A stretch of DNA of 64,000 bases from Rugosibacter aromaticivorans (GCF_000934545.1 NZ_CP010554.1:1178001-1242000), one strand, 5' to 3'; shown: positions 27,426 through 38,087, counted from the first letter of the stretch. The notes: generated by a model from the letters alone, not told the origin. Translations and numbers: made by a program.

Positions 27426-29918
27426 TTAAGCCACTGCTGCAGGAACGCGCCATTTGATCATCGCCACCTTCACGGCGTCGTTTACGACCAGGCATGACAC
27501 CATCGCATAAGCGAAAATCGCGAGCGTCTGCCACCAGGGTAATGGCATGAGTCCCGGGAGGCCCACGGACGTCAGGACGGTACCCGTGAATGCAACCGCA
27601 ACAATGGCCAGCACGAGGGTCTTGCTGGGCATTGTTGTCCAGAACCAGCGTCGCTCCCGCGCGGACACGATGGAAAATACCGCCATGTAGAGCAGCGTCA
27701 GAAAGCTGAAGGTGTAGAGGGCATTGTCATTAGTCGCCAGACCAAAATGCGACCAGCCTATCCACAAGAGGAGCAGTGCCTCCGCGACCATCGCGACGCC
27801 CAGCACCACGGACACCGCGATGAAGCCCCCGATGTTCCACGTCTCCGGTTGATTGGAGGGTCGAACGTGGTCGGTGGCGAGGGCGATCTTCGCGAAGTCC
27901 GTCATGAAGACCAGCAGCAGCATTGCAAAAGCGGAAACGACGAACTTGCCGGTCACCACGAACGCGATGGCCACGAAGGCGGCCTTCAAAATCGTCCGGC
28001 TGATCTTGTTGATGATCCAGGTCAGGATGCGCTGGTAGATCGTCCGCCCCTGCTCGATCAATGCCACGATGTTCGTCAGTCCCGGTTCGGTCAGCACCAC
28101 ACTTGCGGCACCCTTGGCGACGTCGGTCGCCGTGCTGACGGCGATGCCCACTTCGGCCTGACGCAGCGCGGGTGCGTCGTTGACGCCATCTCCCGTCATG
28201 CCGGTCACATGCCCTGCGGCTTGCAGGTGCTGTACCACGATGTATTTGTCCTCCGGATACACTTCAGCAAAACCACCGGCGCCCGCCAACAAGTCAATCG
28301 TCTCGTTGCCGGCCTGCGCGCTCGCGGCCTTCAGGTCCGACACGCGCTGGATGTTGGTCAATCCCACGCCGTGTGCGATTTCACTCGCAATCGCCAGCGC
28401 ATCACCGGTGAGCATCTTCACCGAAACGCCGAGACCGTGAAGTTCGGCGATGAGTTGCCTGGCATCCGGCCGAGGTGGGTCAAACAAGGTCACCAATCCA
28501 AGCAATGCGGGTGTACCCGCCTCGGAACCACGCGCTACCGCCAGTGTCCGATATCCCTTCAGTGCCGATTCGCCGGCCCGTGCCTCCAACGCGTCTATCT
28601 CATCGGACTGCAGCCCGCAGGCTTCAGCGACTGTACGAACAGCGCCTTTCATCACGCGCAGACGTTGGCCGTTCTGTTCAACCACGGCTTCAGTCCGCCG
28701 GTTTGTTGCGTCAAATGGTGCAAAAGAGATTGGCGTGACCGCCGCTGCGCCATTAAAGACCTGCCGCTCTTTTGCCGCGGCAAGGAAGGCCAGGTCAATC
28801 GGATCCTGGTTGGACTCTTGAGATGCGAGTGCGGCGGCAAACAACACGTCGGATTCTGTCGCGTGCTCCAGGGGAATCACGCTGGTGACGACGAGTTGGT
28901 TCATCGTGATCGTGCCTGTCTTATCCACGCAGAGCACGTCCATCGTCGCAGCATCTTCTGTGGCGCTGAGGCGTGTGACCAGCACGCCGCGCTTTGCCAG
29001 CTCTTTCGCCCCGACAGCCATGCTGACCGTAAACATCACCGGGAGGGCGACCGGCACTGCGCTCATCAACAGGACAAGCATGAGCGGAATCATCTCACGC
29101 AGCGCCGTGTGCCGGATCAGCGACAGCACGATCACCACGCCGAGCAGCGCGCCGACGATGACGAACAGCCAGCGCACCACCTTGGCCACCACCGCTTCGA
29201 TGTGGAGTTTCGGGCGCGCTTCCTGCACGAGTTGCGTGGTGCGGCCAAAGTAGGTCTTTGCCCCGGTCAGGATGACCACACCATTGCCTTCGCCGCGGCG
29301 AACGACGGACCCCGACGCAAGTACTCTGCCGGCGGCCTTGTCGGTATCCTGTGACTCGCCCGTGAGGGCAGACTGGTCAATGCTCAGCGCGCCAGTGAGG
29401 AGTTTCACATCCGCCGGGATGATGTCGCCGGGGCGCACGCGGATGATGTCGCCGGGGACCAACTCTCGTGCGGGAACGACCTGCCAGACCGACTCGCGCA
29501 GCACGCGTGCACTGACCTGCAACCGTCGCCGCAACGTTGCGACGACACCGGCGGCCCGGCGCTCCTGCATAAAGCTCAACACGGCATTGACAATCAGCAG
29601 CGCGCTCACCACAGCCAAGTCCGAGTATTTCCCGAGGAGGGCCGACAAAACCATGATCAGTTCCAGCATCCAAGCCGACACGCCCCAGAACTTGCCGATA
29701 AACATGAGGATTGGGTGGTCTTTATGTTCGGCGACTTCGTTGTAGCCATGCGCCTTCCGGCGGGTGTCCACCTCGGCGTGCGTGAGACCTGTTTCCGGGT
29801 TCACATCAAGCGCAGCGAGCGTGGCGGGAACGGACGCGGAGGTGATGTCAGAGGTCTTGATCGTTGCTGGCATCACTCGCAGGGGCTCAGTTTTGGGTTT
29901 CTTTGTAGTCGTTTGCAT
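27426..29918 (-). CDS. P-type ATPase, plasma-membrane H+-ATPase type (P3A)
   Basis: 830 residues. N-terminal cation-ATPase domain, about 10 membrane helices, the actuator motif SALTGES, the phosphorylation site CVDKTGTITMN (near residue 331) and the hinge MTGDGVNDAPALRQA. The gene has no N-terminal metal-binding domain, and the membrane segment VPVALPVMF plus ELAKRGVLVTRLSA resemble the fungal/plant PMA1-like proton pumps (type IIIA) found in some bacteria and archaea. Ca2+ or Mg2+ transport is less likely but not excluded. ATG 29918 lies 21 bases after the ABC permease stop; an in-frame GTG is four codons earlier. Confidence 0.9.
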   Translation of the reverse strand: MQTTTKKPKTEPLRVMPATIKTSDITSASVPATLAALDVNPETGLTHAEVDTRRKAHGYNEVAEHKDHPILMFIGKFWGVSAWMLELIMVLSALLGKYSDLAVVSALLIVNAVLSFMQERRAAGVVATLRRRLQVSARVLRESVWQVVPARELVPGDIIRVRPGDIIPADVKLLTGALSIDQSALTGESQDTDKAAGRVLASGSVVRRGEGNGVVILTGAKTYFGRTTQLVQEARPKLHIEAVVAKVVRWLFVIVGALLGVVIVLSLIRHTALREMIPLMLVLLMSAVPVALPVMFTVSMAVGAKELAKRGVLVTRLSATEDAATMDVLCVDKTGTITMNQLVVTSVIPLEHATESDVLFAAALASQESNQDPIDLAFLAAAKERQVFNGAAAVTPISFAPFDATNRRTEAVVEQNGQRLRVMKGAVRTVAEACGLQSDEIDALEARAGESALKGYRTLAVARGSEAGTPALLGLVTLFDPPRPDARQLIAELHGLGVSVKMLTGDALAIASEIAHGVGLTNIQRVSDLKAASAQAGNETIDLLAGAGGFAEVYPEDKYIVVQHLQAAGHVTGMTGDGVNDAPALRQAEVGIAVSTATDVAKGAASVVLTEPGLTNIVALIEQGRTIYQRILTWIINKISRTILKAAFVAIAFVVTGKFVVSAFAMLLLVFMTDFAKIALATDHVRPSNQPETWNIGGFIAVSVVLGVAMVAEALLLLWIGWSHFGLATNDNALYTFSFLTLLYMAVFSIVSARERRWFWTTMPSKTLVLAIVAVAFTGTVLTSVGLPGLMPLPWWQTLAIFAYAMVSCLVVNDAVKVAMIKWRVPAAVA

Positions 29919-29939
29919 AGTATGCAGCACCTACAATAC

Positions 29940-30710
29940 TCATTCCGCCAATGTCGGGTACAACCTCACTGCGACGAATAGAAGTACAGCGAATACTGCG
30001 AACATGACTGAAAAATCAACTCCGTAACCATGAACATTTTCCCCTCCGGTGATCATGAGTCCGCGCAACGCGTCGATCAGATAAGTGAGTGGATTGATCT
30101 GCGCGATGACGCGCAGCCAGCTTGGCATGATGTCCAGCGGATAAATCGCGTTGCTTGCGAAAAACATGGGCATTGTGAGGAGTTGCCCAATGCCCATGAA
30201 ACGCTCACGCGTTTTTACAATGCACGCAATGATCAGCGAGAAGGTGGCAAATATCCCCGATCCCAGCATCACACTGGCCAGCACAGCGAAGATCGCCAGC
30301 GGATCCAGCCTGAGTGAAACATGCATGACGAGTGCGATGAGATAAATGACCACGGCTTGCACGAGGCCGCGGAATCCGGCGGCAACCGCTTTACCAAAAA
30401 CCAGGGAGCTGCGACGAGCGGGACTCGCCAGGAGTTTATGCACCACGCCAAGGTCACGCTCCCAGATGACGGCGATGCCATAAAAGATCGCGCTGAACAG
30501 AACGCTCTGCGCGAGAATTCCCGGCGTGATGAACGCAAGATAGCTTAACTGCCCGGTGTGGATGCCACGAACCTGGGCGAGAACCTGTCCGAACACTACC
30601 AGCCACAGCACGGGTTGCACTGCACGGGAAACGAGTTCGGTCGGATCACGAATGAGCTTGATCAGCTCGACTTCTACAATCGCGGCGCTCTCGCGGATGA
30701 ATCGTTTCAT
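29940..30710 (-). CDS. ABC-2 type transporter permease
   Basis: 256 residues with six predicted membrane helices, an N-terminal LIKLIRDPTELVSRAVQPVLW segment and the family pattern PLTYLIDALRGLM near the C-terminus. This fits DrrB/NodJ-type permeases that pair with the ATPase upstream to export drugs, lipids or polysaccharide. It starts ten bases after that ATPase gene and ends before the H+-ATPase. Substrate unknown. Confidence 0.88.
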   Translation of the reverse strand: MKRFIRESAAIVEVELIKLIRDPTELVSRAVQPVLWLVVFGQVLAQVRGIHTGQLSYLAFITPGILAQSVLFSAIFYGIAVIWERDLGVVHKLLASPARRSSLVFGKAVAAGFRGLVQAVVIYLIALVMHVSLRLDPLAIFAVLASVMLGSGIFATFSLIIACIVKTRERFMGIGQLLTMPMFFASNAIYPLDIMPSWLRVIAQINPLTYLIDALRGLMITGGENVHGYGVDFSVMFAVFAVLLFVAVRLYPTLAE

Positions 30711-30720
30711 GTGTTCGCGC

Positions 30721-31536
30721 TCAGCCGAGGCGGTGAGCCGTCCTGCGGGTCTGGGCGACCTCGCGGAAAGTCCCGCCTTCGTGTATCAAGCCCCCCGCAT
30801 AGTGTGCGAATACATCGTCCATGGTCGCGCTCGCTCCGAGTTCCCTACGCAATTCGGCTGGTTTTCCAACCACGCTTACTCGCCCCACATGCAAAATCGC
30901 CAATCTGTCACAAAGCGTCTCGGCTTCTTCCATATCGTGTGTCGTGATGAGAACCGTCATGCCATGGTCGCGTCTGAGATCCAGCAGGCGATCCCACACC
31001 ATGTGACGCGCAACCGGATCGAGTCCGATGGTCGGCTCATCCAGGAACAGGAGCGCGGGACGGTGCAGCATGGCCTGGGCAAGCTCAAGCCTGCGGATCA
31101 TTCCGCCTGAGTAGGTTTTTACCAGCTTGTGCGCCGAATCGGTAAGCCCCATGAAGTCCAGCGCATCGGTGATGCGCTGGCCGCTCTCTGCCCTGGGCAG
31201 GCCATAGAGTTTGGCCGATAGGCGCAGATTCTCGTAGCCGGTCAGGGCACCGTCGGCCGACAAAAGTTGCGAGACGTAGCCGATACGCCGCCTGACATCT
31301 CCCGGAGATTTGATGATGTCGAATCCTCCGGCTGTGGCTGACCCGGATGTGGGCGATAGCAGTGTCGTGAGCATCTTGATGACGGTACTCTTCCCGGCGC
31401 CGTTTGCACCGAGCAAGCCGAAAATCTCTCCATAGGGAACGCGCAGTTCGATGTGATCCACCGCAGTCAAATGCCCGAACTGGCGTGTCAGTTCAGATGT
31501 CTTGATGGCAAGTCTGTCAAATGCGGCGGTGTCCAT
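30721..31536 (-). CDS. ABC transporter ATP-binding protein (DrrA/CcmA type)
   Basis: 271 residues. Walker A GANGAGKST (near 40-48), Q-loop GYVSQLLS, signature YSGGMIRRLELAQAML, Walker B LLFLDEPTIGLD and H-loop TTHDMEEAE are all intact, so it should be an active ATPase. The C-terminal tail with GASATMDDVFAHYAG is typical of daunorubicin-type exporters. It forms a two-gene exporter with the following permease and lies 42 bases after pgi in the glycogen operon. Confidence 0.92.
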   Translation of the reverse strand: MDTAAFDRLAIKTSELTRQFGHLTAVDHIELRVPYGEIFGLLGANGAGKSTVIKMLTTLLSPTSGSATAGGFDIIKSPGDVRRRIGYVSQLLSADGALTGYENLRLSAKLYGLPRAESGQRITDALDFMGLTDSAHKLVKTYSGGMIRRLELAQAMLHRPALLFLDEPTIGLDPVARHMVWDRLLDLRRDHGMTVLITTHDMEEAETLCDRLAILHVGRVSVVGKPAELRRELGASATMDDVFAHYAGGLIHEGGTFREVAQTRRTAHRLG

Positions 31537-31578
31537 AGGAGAGCCTCTAAAAATTCAGAACGAGCCCAACGGTTTTTG

Positions 31579-33276
31579 TCATGGCTTATGGCAGGCAGCA
31601 ACCAGTCCCGCCGTCGAGCTATCCAGCCCCGTTGCTGCTGTGCGCCCCTCGATCATCGGCAGTAGACGGCTGGCGAGTTGCTTGCCGTATTCCACGCCCC
31701 ACTGGTCGAAGGAGTCCAGATTCCACAGCACGCCCAGACTGAAGACCTTGTGCTCGTAAAGTGCAATCAACTGGCCCAGTGTGTAGGGGTTCAGACGCGG
31801 CAGCAATAGCGTGGTTGAGGGCTGATTGCCGGGGAATACTTTGTAGGGGGCAAGCTGCAAGGACGCCGACGGAACGGCGGCGGCAAAAGTCTTGAGTCCG
31901 TCACTGGTCGGCGCTGGTGACACGGCGGTAGCGAGCTCTGCAGTCGCTTCGACAAGCGTTTTGCCACGCATCAGCGCCTCGCTCTGGGCGAAGCAATGCG
32001 CGAGCAGTTTGGTGTGATGGCCGGGTAGCGTAAAGTCAGGTTCGACGAGGGCGATGAATTCGCAGGGAACCAGCCGCCCGCCCTGATGCAGGAGTTGGTA
32101 GAAGGCGTGCTGGCCGTTGGTGCCGGCTTCACCCCAGAGTATCGGCGCGGTGGCATAAGCGACAGTCTTGCCATCACGGTCGACCTGCTTGCCGTTGGAT
32201 TCCATTTCCAGTTGCTGCAAATAGCTTGGCAAGAGTTCCAGCGACTGGCTGTAGGGCAGCAGGGCGCGTGTTTCGGCGCCAAGGAAATTGGTATTCCAGA
32301 TATCAAGCAGGGCCAGCGTGACAGGCAGATTGCACTCGGCCGGCGCACTGAAAAAGTGAGCATCCATCGCCGCGCCACCCGCCAAAAACTGACGGAAGTT
32401 GTCCATGCCAATAGACAGCGCCAGCGGTAGACCAATGGCCGACCAGAGCGAGAAGCGGCCGCCGACCCAATCCCAGAACTCGAAGGCATTCGCCGGGTCG
32501 ATGCCGAACGCAGCCACTGCGGGGAGATTGGTCGATACGGCAACGAAATGGCGTGCCACGGCCGCTTCGCCCAGCGCGGCAGCCAGCCAGACGCGGGCAG
32601 AGATGGCATTCTGCATCGTCTCCTGTGTGGTGAATGTTTTACTGGCGATGATGAACAGACTGCGCGCCGGATCAATTTTGGCGAGGACGGTGACCAGATG
32701 CGCGGCATCAAGGTTGGAGACGTAATGCACAGTGATGCCCGGCATGTGCTGTGCCGCCAGCGCGCGGCTTGCCATCTTGGGGCCGAGATCGGAGCCGCCG
32801 ATGCCGATATTGATGACATCGCGGATACGTTCGCCGGTCGCGCCACGCCAGTGACCCTGGTGAATGTCGTTGCAGAAGCGAGCCATCTTGTCCAGCACGC
32901 CGCGCACATCGGGCATGACATCGTGACCCGTATTGCAGCCCGCATCGCAGATCGGCTCGCTACCGTTATAACGTAGTGCCGTGTGCAGCACGGCGCGGCC
33001 TTCGGTGTGGTTGATGGCGTCCCCTGCGCGCATGCGCGCAATCCATTGGGCGCCGTCGGCGATTTGCCACAGCGCATGCAGTGACGCCATGATTTCTGTT
33101 GTGACGCGTTGCTTTGAATAGTCGAGCAGGAATCCTTCTTCGCGTAGTGAAAAGCGCGTGAAGCGTTCGGCATCGGCAGCAAACAGATCGCGCAGATGAA
33201 CGCTACGCGCCGTTTCTGCAAGGCGTGCCAGCGTGATCCAAGCGGGTGTGGTGGTTAGGCTCACAGGCGAGGTCAC
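31579..33276 (-). CDS. pgi: Glucose-6-phosphate isomerase
   Basis: 565 residues, the long bacterial form. [15 protein letters not shown], the SIS motif [30 protein letters not shown] and the C-terminal lysine helix [11 protein letters not shown] are present. It links glycogen glucose to glycolysis. The start overlaps the glgP stop by four bases. A repeat copy encodes [10 protein letters not shown] near residue 450, in a loop region before the C-terminal half. Confidence 0.96.
   Translation of the reverse strand: MTSPVSLTTTPAWITLARLAETARSVHLRDLFAADAERFTRFSLREEGFLLDYSKQRVTTEIMASLHALWQIADGAQWIARMRAGDAINHTEGRAVLHTALRYNGSEPICDAGCNTGHDVMPDVRGVLDKMARFCNDIHQGHWRGATGERIRDVINIGIGGSDLGPKMASRALAAQHMPGITVHYVSNLDAAHLVTVLAKIDPARSLFIIASKTFTTQETMQNAISARVWLAAALGEAAVARHFVAVSTNLPAVAAFGIDPANAFEFWDWVGGRFSLWSAIGLPLALSIGMDNFRQFLAGGAAMDAHFFSAPAECNLPVTLALLDIWNTNFLGAETRALLPYSQSLELLPSYLQQLEMESNGKQVDRDGKTVAYATAPILWGEAGTNGQHAFYQLLHQGGRLVPCEFIALVEPDFTLPGHHTKLLAHCFAQSEALMRGKTLVEATAELATAVSPAPTSDGLKTFAAAVPSASLQLAPYKVFPGNQPSTTLLLPRLNPYTLGQLIALYEHKVFSLGVLWNLDSFDQWGVEYGKQLASRLLPMIEGRTAATGLDSSTAGLVAACHKP
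31906..31928 (+). repeat. Dispersed repeat copy 8 (inside pgi, antisense)
   Basis: GGTCGGCGCTGG followed by TGACACGGCGG. The A-tract at the left end is lost but the rest matches. Translated in pgi as AVSPAPTS. Confidence 0.75.
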
Positions 33277-35828
33277 AGCCAGAGCATCATGCCCATCTCG
33301 AAGGGATGGGTCAGTAAGGCGTGGCTCGGATAGGCGCGCACGCGGTACTCCATCTTACCGCACTGCTCGGGCGTCAGTTCGCAACTGAAAAGATGTCCAC
33401 CGCCTTCCAGTGGCTGTTCGTGGCACAGTACGTGATGCCATACCTTGGTCGAGGCGACTTTACGGGGACGGGTGAATACCAGTTCGACCGTCAGGTCTTC
33501 CGGCATCAGTCCGTTGAGTTGGACGGCAATCTCGAAGCGCAGCGTTTCGCCAAAGCGGATGCGGCTGATGGCCTGATCGAGACGCCGCAGATGTACCCCC
33601 GGCCAGGCGCTGCGGACACGGGTTTTCCACTCGGCGACCTGGCGCGCGCCGGCGAAATTTTCTCCGGCGTACTTGCGCCACTGCGCGGCAGCGGGCGCGT
33701 AGAACTTCTCGGTGTACTCGGTGACCATGCGCCGCATGTTGAAGCGCGGCATGATCGAGGCGATGGAGTGTTTGGCCATGGCCACCCATTCCGGCGAATA
33801 ACCGAGTGCGGTATTGCGGTAGTACATCGGGATCACGCTGTCCTGCAACAGTTCGTAGAGTGTGCGCGCCTCTTCGGCGTCACGCTGGGCGGAATCTAGC
33901 CCCTCCGCCGCCGGCCTGATTGCCCAGCCGTTCTTGCCGTCGTAGCCCTCGCCCCACCAGCCATCGAGTACGGACAGGTTGAGCGTGCCGTTGATGGCGG
34001 CTTTCATGCCCGAAGTGCCGGAGGCTTCGAGCGGATAGATCGGGTTATTGAGCCAGACATCGACCCCGGCGACCAGGCGGCGGGCCAGGTGCAGGTCATA
34101 GTCTTCGAGTAGCAGAATGCGGCCCTCGAACTCGCGTTGCCGGGAGAGTTCGGTGATCTGGCGGATGAGCTGCTGGCCCGGCTCGTCGGCCGGGTGGGCT
34201 TTGCCGGCGAAGAGAAAGAGTACCGGATGTTGTGTATCGAAGAGGATTTCGTGCAGCCAGTCAAGGTTGTTGAACAGCAGTGTGGCGCGCTTGTACGTGG
34301 CAAAGCGGCGGGCGAAGCCGATGGTCAGCACCGTCGGGTTGGCGGGGTCGGCAAAGCGCAGGAGGCGATCCAGGTGCGCTTCCGAACCCTGATTGCGTCT
34401 TTGCTGCTGACGTACCCGGTTGCATACCAGATGCAGGAGCTGGGCCTTGAGCGACTGGCGGATGCTCCAGAAAATCTGGTCAGGAATGTGCTGTATATCC
34501 GACCAGCAGGCCTCATCCGTATGGCGGTGCTGCCAGCCGAGGCCGAGGTAGCGATCGAAGGTTTCGTACCAGTCCGTGGCGAGAAAGCTGGGCACGTGCA
34601 CCGCGTTGGTAATATAGTCCATCGGGTTTTCGGCAGCCTCGACCTGTGGCCACAGGTCGCTGCAGATGCGCGCCGATACTTCACTGTGGATGCGCGAGAC
34701 GCCGTTATGAAAGCGCGAACCGCGCAGCGCCAGCGCAGTCATGTTGAAGTCGTTGCTGCCGCCAGTGTGGCCCATGCTCAGCAGGGTCGTGCGATCAAGG
34801 CCGGTGGTCTTGCAGAAACTGTCAAAATAATGCATCACCAGGTCATCGGCGAAATGGTCATGGCCCGCAGGTACGGCGGTGTGGGTGGTGAATACGGTGT
34901 TGGCGGCGGCGGCTTCGAGCGCGGTGGCAAAGCTTTGGCCTTGATCCATGAGATCGCGAATACGTTCCAGAATGAAGAAAGCGGCGTGCCCCTCGTTGAT
35001 GTGCCAGACCGTGGGATGCAAACCGAGCGCGTGCAGGGCGCGTACTCCCCCCACGCCAAGCAGGATTTCCTGTTCGATGCGCGTATGGCGGTCACCGCCA
35101 TACAGTTGATGAGCAATGTCACGGTCAGCTAGATTGTTTTTCTCGATATCGGTATCGAGCAGATAGAGCCGGGTGTTGCCGACGCGGGCCTGCCAGACCT
35201 TGGCCCAGACTGTGCGGCCGGGAAAGTCGATCCCAATGAGGACATCGCGGCCGTCTGCACCGTGCACCGGCTCGATCGGCATGTCATCAAAATCATTGTC
35301 TGCGAAGTGTGCATGCTGTTTGCCATCGCGGTCAATGGTTTGCTGGAAGTAGCCCTGGCGGTAGAGCAGGCCGACGGCGACAAACGGCAGGCGCAGGTCG
35401 GAGGCACCCTTGCAGTGGTCGCCGGAAAGAATGCCCAGTCCGCCGGAATAAATCGGCAGACTTTCATGAAAGCCGAATTCGGCGCAGAAATAGGCAATCA
35501 GATCGGTCGATTCCAGCGGCGGCTTGCCAGGCAGTTCCTGGGTGGCCGGTGTCGCATGGTAGGCATCGTAGGCCATTAGCACGCGATTCATGGTATCGAG
35601 AAAAATCGGGTCGTCAGCGACCTCCTTGAGCCGGTATTGATCGACGCGCTTGAGCATGGCCTTGGGACTGTGGTTGGTTGCTCGCCATAAGCGTAAATTC
35701 AGGCGCGCGAACAGCGAACGTGTCGGACGGTCCCAGCTGTACCAGAGGTTGCTGGCAAGTTCCTCAAGCCGCGCGAGACGCGGCGGAATTTCGGGATTGA
35801 CTTCGAGCGGATAGCGGGTGCCGGGCAT
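33273..35828 (-). CDS. glgP: Alpha-glucan phosphorylase with DUF3417 domain (GT35)
   Basis: 851 residues. An N-terminal DUF3417 ([21 protein letters not shown]) precedes the phosphorylase core: [43 protein letters not shown] and the PLP site [18 protein letters not shown]. This shorter phosphorylase type differs from E. coli GlgP and is common in bacteria and archaea with GH57 enzymes. It releases glucose 1-phosphate from glycogen. It lies between the GH57 glucanotransferase and pgi, overlapping pgi. Confidence 0.94.
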   Translation of the reverse strand: MPGTRYPLEVNPEIPPRLARLEELASNLWYSWDRPTRSLFARLNLRLWRATNHSPKAMLKRVDQYRLKEVADDPIFLDTMNRVLMAYDAYHATPATQELPGKPPLESTDLIAYFCAEFGFHESLPIYSGGLGILSGDHCKGASDLRLPFVAVGLLYRQGYFQQTIDRDGKQHAHFADNDFDDMPIEPVHGADGRDVLIGIDFPGRTVWAKVWQARVGNTRLYLLDTDIEKNNLADRDIAHQLYGGDRHTRIEQEILLGVGGVRALHALGLHPTVWHINEGHAAFFILERIRDLMDQGQSFATALEAAAANTVFTTHTAVPAGHDHFADDLVMHYFDSFCKTTGLDRTTLLSMGHTGGSNDFNMTALALRGSRFHNGVSRIHSEVSARICSDLWPQVEAAENPMDYITNAVHVPSFLATDWYETFDRYLGLGWQHRHTDEACWSDIQHIPDQIFWSIRQSLKAQLLHLVCNRVRQQQRRNQGSEAHLDRLLRFADPANPTVLTIGFARRFATYKRATLLFNNLDWLHEILFDTQHPVLFLFAGKAHPADEPGQQLIRQITELSRQREFEGRILLLEDYDLHLARRLVAGVDVWLNNPIYPLEASGTSGMKAAINGTLNLSVLDGWWGEGYDGKNGWAIRPAAEGLDSAQRDAEEARTLYELLQDSVIPMYYRNTALGYSPEWVAMAKHSIASIMPRFNMRRMVTEYTEKFYAPAAAQWRKYAGENFAGARQVAEWKTRVRSAWPGVHLRRLDQAISRIRFGETLRFEIAVQLNGLMPEDLTVELVFTRPRKVASTKVWHHVLCHEQPLEGGGHLFSCELTPEQCGKMEYRVRAYPSHALLTHPFEMGMMLWL

Positions 35829-35876
35829 AATGGTCGGTGAAGAAGGTTGAGGTAAGCTGAACTGGCAAGTTGAATT

Positions 35877-38078
35877 CTATGCTGTGGAAGTTACCTTGAG
35901 GGTGATGCGTTGCCAACCGCCGGTTGCGACCCGCCAGCGGAGCGTGAGGCAGATGGCCTGCATGATTTTTTCGAAACCGGCTTCGGATTGCGATACGGTA
36001 TGGTGTGGTTGCGCTGTGAAAGTCGGTGCTGGTGAGACGCCGCGAAGCTTTGAATCTTTGTTTGAACCCGTTTCTGGGAATCCGTCTCTGTCTCTGGATG
36101 TCTCTGGAAAGTACCCTTGAGGGACGGCGACAAGCTGCAATGCACCGTGCCGGTAGGCGGGTAGCGTACCGGGTTGGTTGCTGAACTGGTTGCCAAGTTC
36201 GGCGTCTTCAAGAGTGATGTGGTGCAAGGCGGAAAGTTCCAGTGTCTGGCCAAAGCCGCCGGGAATACTGCCGTCGGCCAGCACGTAACGACCGCCGTAA
36301 CCATCGCAACTGGGCATGGCGAGATTGATTTGCGTCTCTAGCTGCTCAGCGGGGAAATCAAGCGTACTCACCCCGCCACTTCCATCGGTGATGCGGTAGG
36401 CAATTTCCAGCGTATCCCCCTGTAGCGCGTAGCGTTTTTCCACGCGCCAGCCGTCGCCGGCGGCAGCAAAGTGGCCGGGCGTGGTGTCACGGCAATAGGT
36501 GTCCAGGGCATGGCGTGTGCCATCGGCGGCTACCCAACTATCGATGCAGATGCCGCGTGGACGGACGTCTGGTTCGGCATCCGCCGGAACAATGGCTTGC
36601 AGGAATGCGATGCGGTCATGGGCTGAGGCGATGCGACTTTTTTCCGCTGTGGGCGCCGTTGCACCAGCGTCCAGAGACGGATTCTTGAGTCCTCCTTCGG
36701 ACAAACCGATTTTTGCGTGATAGGTCTCTGCATGGCGGCGCAGCGTATCACCGAAGTTGTGCGCCAACGGCAGGCTGGAGAACTCCACCAGCGCCGCATC
36801 GCCGTCTTCGCGGATGACGGCCAGCAGTTCGCCGCTGCGCAGCAGCAGCTCGTCGTGGCCGTCATTGTCGAGGTCGCGGCGCTCCAGCGCGGCGGCAGGC
36901 GCCAGCGGGTCGAGCGCGGCCTCCAGCGCCAGCAGGTTGTGCCACACCGCGCGGCGCAGATGCGGCAGGTAGAGGCCGCCGAACAGTCCGTGCCAGTAGG
37001 CGTCGTTGGCCTGGGCGCGATGCAGGTGCTCCTGCATGCCCGCCGTGCGTTGCGCTGCCGGTAGCCGGGCCAGCCGCTGCGAAATATCCAGCATGCGCTT
37101 GTGCATCCAGTTGGCTTCCGGGTAGCGCGACATGAAATTGCGCCAGATGCCGCCGCGCAAAAAAGGTTTGTGCGCCTCGAAGCGGCCCGCTGCCTTTTCC
37201 GTGTCGACCAGTGCGCGATACACGCTGGCGCGCGGTGCGGGCAGCGTCCATTCGTTCATTTCGATGTAGGAGGTGGTCGGCAGATAGACGATGCCGCGTG
37301 TTTTCTCGCGCGCGTGATAGTCGGCATAGGTGGCGGTACGGATCAGGGGCGAAGCCAGCACGCCTTCGACAAACTGCGTCAGCCAGCCTTTTTCATATAC
37401 CCATTCATGGGTCTCGGGCCAGATGCCGAATTTCTCGATGTCGTCGAAATAGATCGCGGCACGGCGTCCCTGCCGCGCCAGGTCTTCGAGCCAGGCGACG
37501 GCGTCAAGCGCGGGCGAGAAGGGCAGCCGGTAGCGTGCCGCTTCGGCGATGGGAAACAGGTCGAGGCGCTGACCATCGTCTTCGGTGGTGTAGAAGCTGT
37601 CGAGCTGCCTGCCTGCCATCCCGGCACAAAGAAAGTGGTAGTCGTCGACAGCGACGTAGCGAATGCCGGTCTCGGCTAGTGCGGGCACCACGGAGGATTC
37701 CCAGACCCGTTCGGTGAGCCAGGCGCCGGCAGGGCGCACGCCGAAATGCCGCTCGATCTTGTCTGATAGGGTGGTGATTTGCGTTACCCGGTCGCGGTGC
37801 GGAATGGCCGCCAGCACCGGTTCGCAGTCGCCGGAGCCGAACCATTCGACCTGCCCGCGCCGGGTCATGACCGCCAGCCGCGCCATATCGGCGGGATAAT
37901 GCGCCAGCAGGTAGTCGAGCAGCCAGCCCGAAAAATGCACACTGAAGCGGAACGCCGGGTAGCATTCCATGACGCGCAGGAACATGCCGTAGCTGCGCAG
38001 GTGAGCGTCATTGATGACCGCCGGAAAATTGCCGACTGGCTGATGGGCATGAACGCCGAACAGAAGGGTGATGGGCAT
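35877..38078 (-). CDS. GH57 4-alpha-glucanotransferase (DUF1925/DUF1926)
   Basis: 733 residues. The GH57 barrel begins GVHAHQPVGNFPAV; the nucleophile is Glu123 in AWLTERVWE and the acid is Asp212 or 213 in YFDDIEKFGIWP, at nearly the same numbers as in the well-studied Thermococcus litoralis enzyme. DUF1925 and DUF1926 beta domains follow. It shortens and re-joins alpha-1,4 chains, doing the work of MalQ. Odd point: near the C-terminus, between VPQGYFP and HTVSQSEAGFE, about 30 extra residues (including ETSRDRDGFPETG and RGVSPAPTF) come from a long repeat copy. Confidence 0.9.
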   Translation of the reverse strand: MPITLLFGVHAHQPVGNFPAVINDAHLRSYGMFLRVMECYPAFRFSVHFSGWLLDYLLAHYPADMARLAVMTRRGQVEWFGSGDCEPVLAAIPHRDRVTQITTLSDKIERHFGVRPAGAWLTERVWESSVVPALAETGIRYVAVDDYHFLCAGMAGRQLDSFYTTEDDGQRLDLFPIAEAARYRLPFSPALDAVAWLEDLARQGRRAAIYFDDIEKFGIWPETHEWVYEKGWLTQFVEGVLASPLIRTATYADYHAREKTRGIVYLPTTSYIEMNEWTLPAPRASVYRALVDTEKAAGRFEAHKPFLRGGIWRNFMSRYPEANWMHKRMLDISQRLARLPAAQRTAGMQEHLHRAQANDAYWHGLFGGLYLPHLRRAVWHNLLALEAALDPLAPAAALERRDLDNDGHDELLLRSGELLAVIREDGDAALVEFSSLPLAHNFGDTLRRHAETYHAKIGLSEGGLKNPSLDAGATAPTAEKSRIASAHDRIAFLQAIVPADAEPDVRPRGICIDSWVAADGTRHALDTYCRDTTPGHFAAAGDGWRVEKRYALQGDTLEIAYRITDGSGGVSTLDFPAEQLETQINLAMPSCDGYGGRYVLADGSIPGGFGQTLELSALHHITLEDAELGNQFSNQPGTLPAYRHGALQLVAVPQGYFPETSRDRDGFPETGSNKDSKLRGVSPAPTFTAQPHHTVSQSEAGFEKIMQAICLTLRWRVATGGWQRITLKVTSTA
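36018..36130 (+). repeat. Dispersed repeat copy 9 (inside GH57 glucanotransferase, split long form)
   Basis: Left module GAAAGTCGGTGCTGG (one mismatch) plus TGAGACGCCGCGAAGC at 36018-36048, then 61 bases with repeated TCTCTG units, then the right module AGTACCCTTGAGGGACGGCGA at 36110-36130. Both modules match copy 7. The whole unit is translated without a stop. Confidence 0.8.
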
Positions 38079-38087
38079 GGCGGACTT

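Noticed and set aside
27747..29354. 535-codon open frame antisense to the P-type ATPase
   Set aside because: A shadow of the real gene in GC-rich DNA; composition (His/Arg/Gln-rich) is not protein-like and no family is visible.
31971..33221. 416-codon open frame overlapping pgi in another frame
   Set aside because: Shadow frame; Ser/Arg/Trp/Cys-rich and with no motif.
37317..37342. TAGTCGGCATAGGTGGCGGTACGG in the GH57 glucanotransferase
   Set aside because: Too many mismatches and a natural GH57 peptide (RTATYADYHA).
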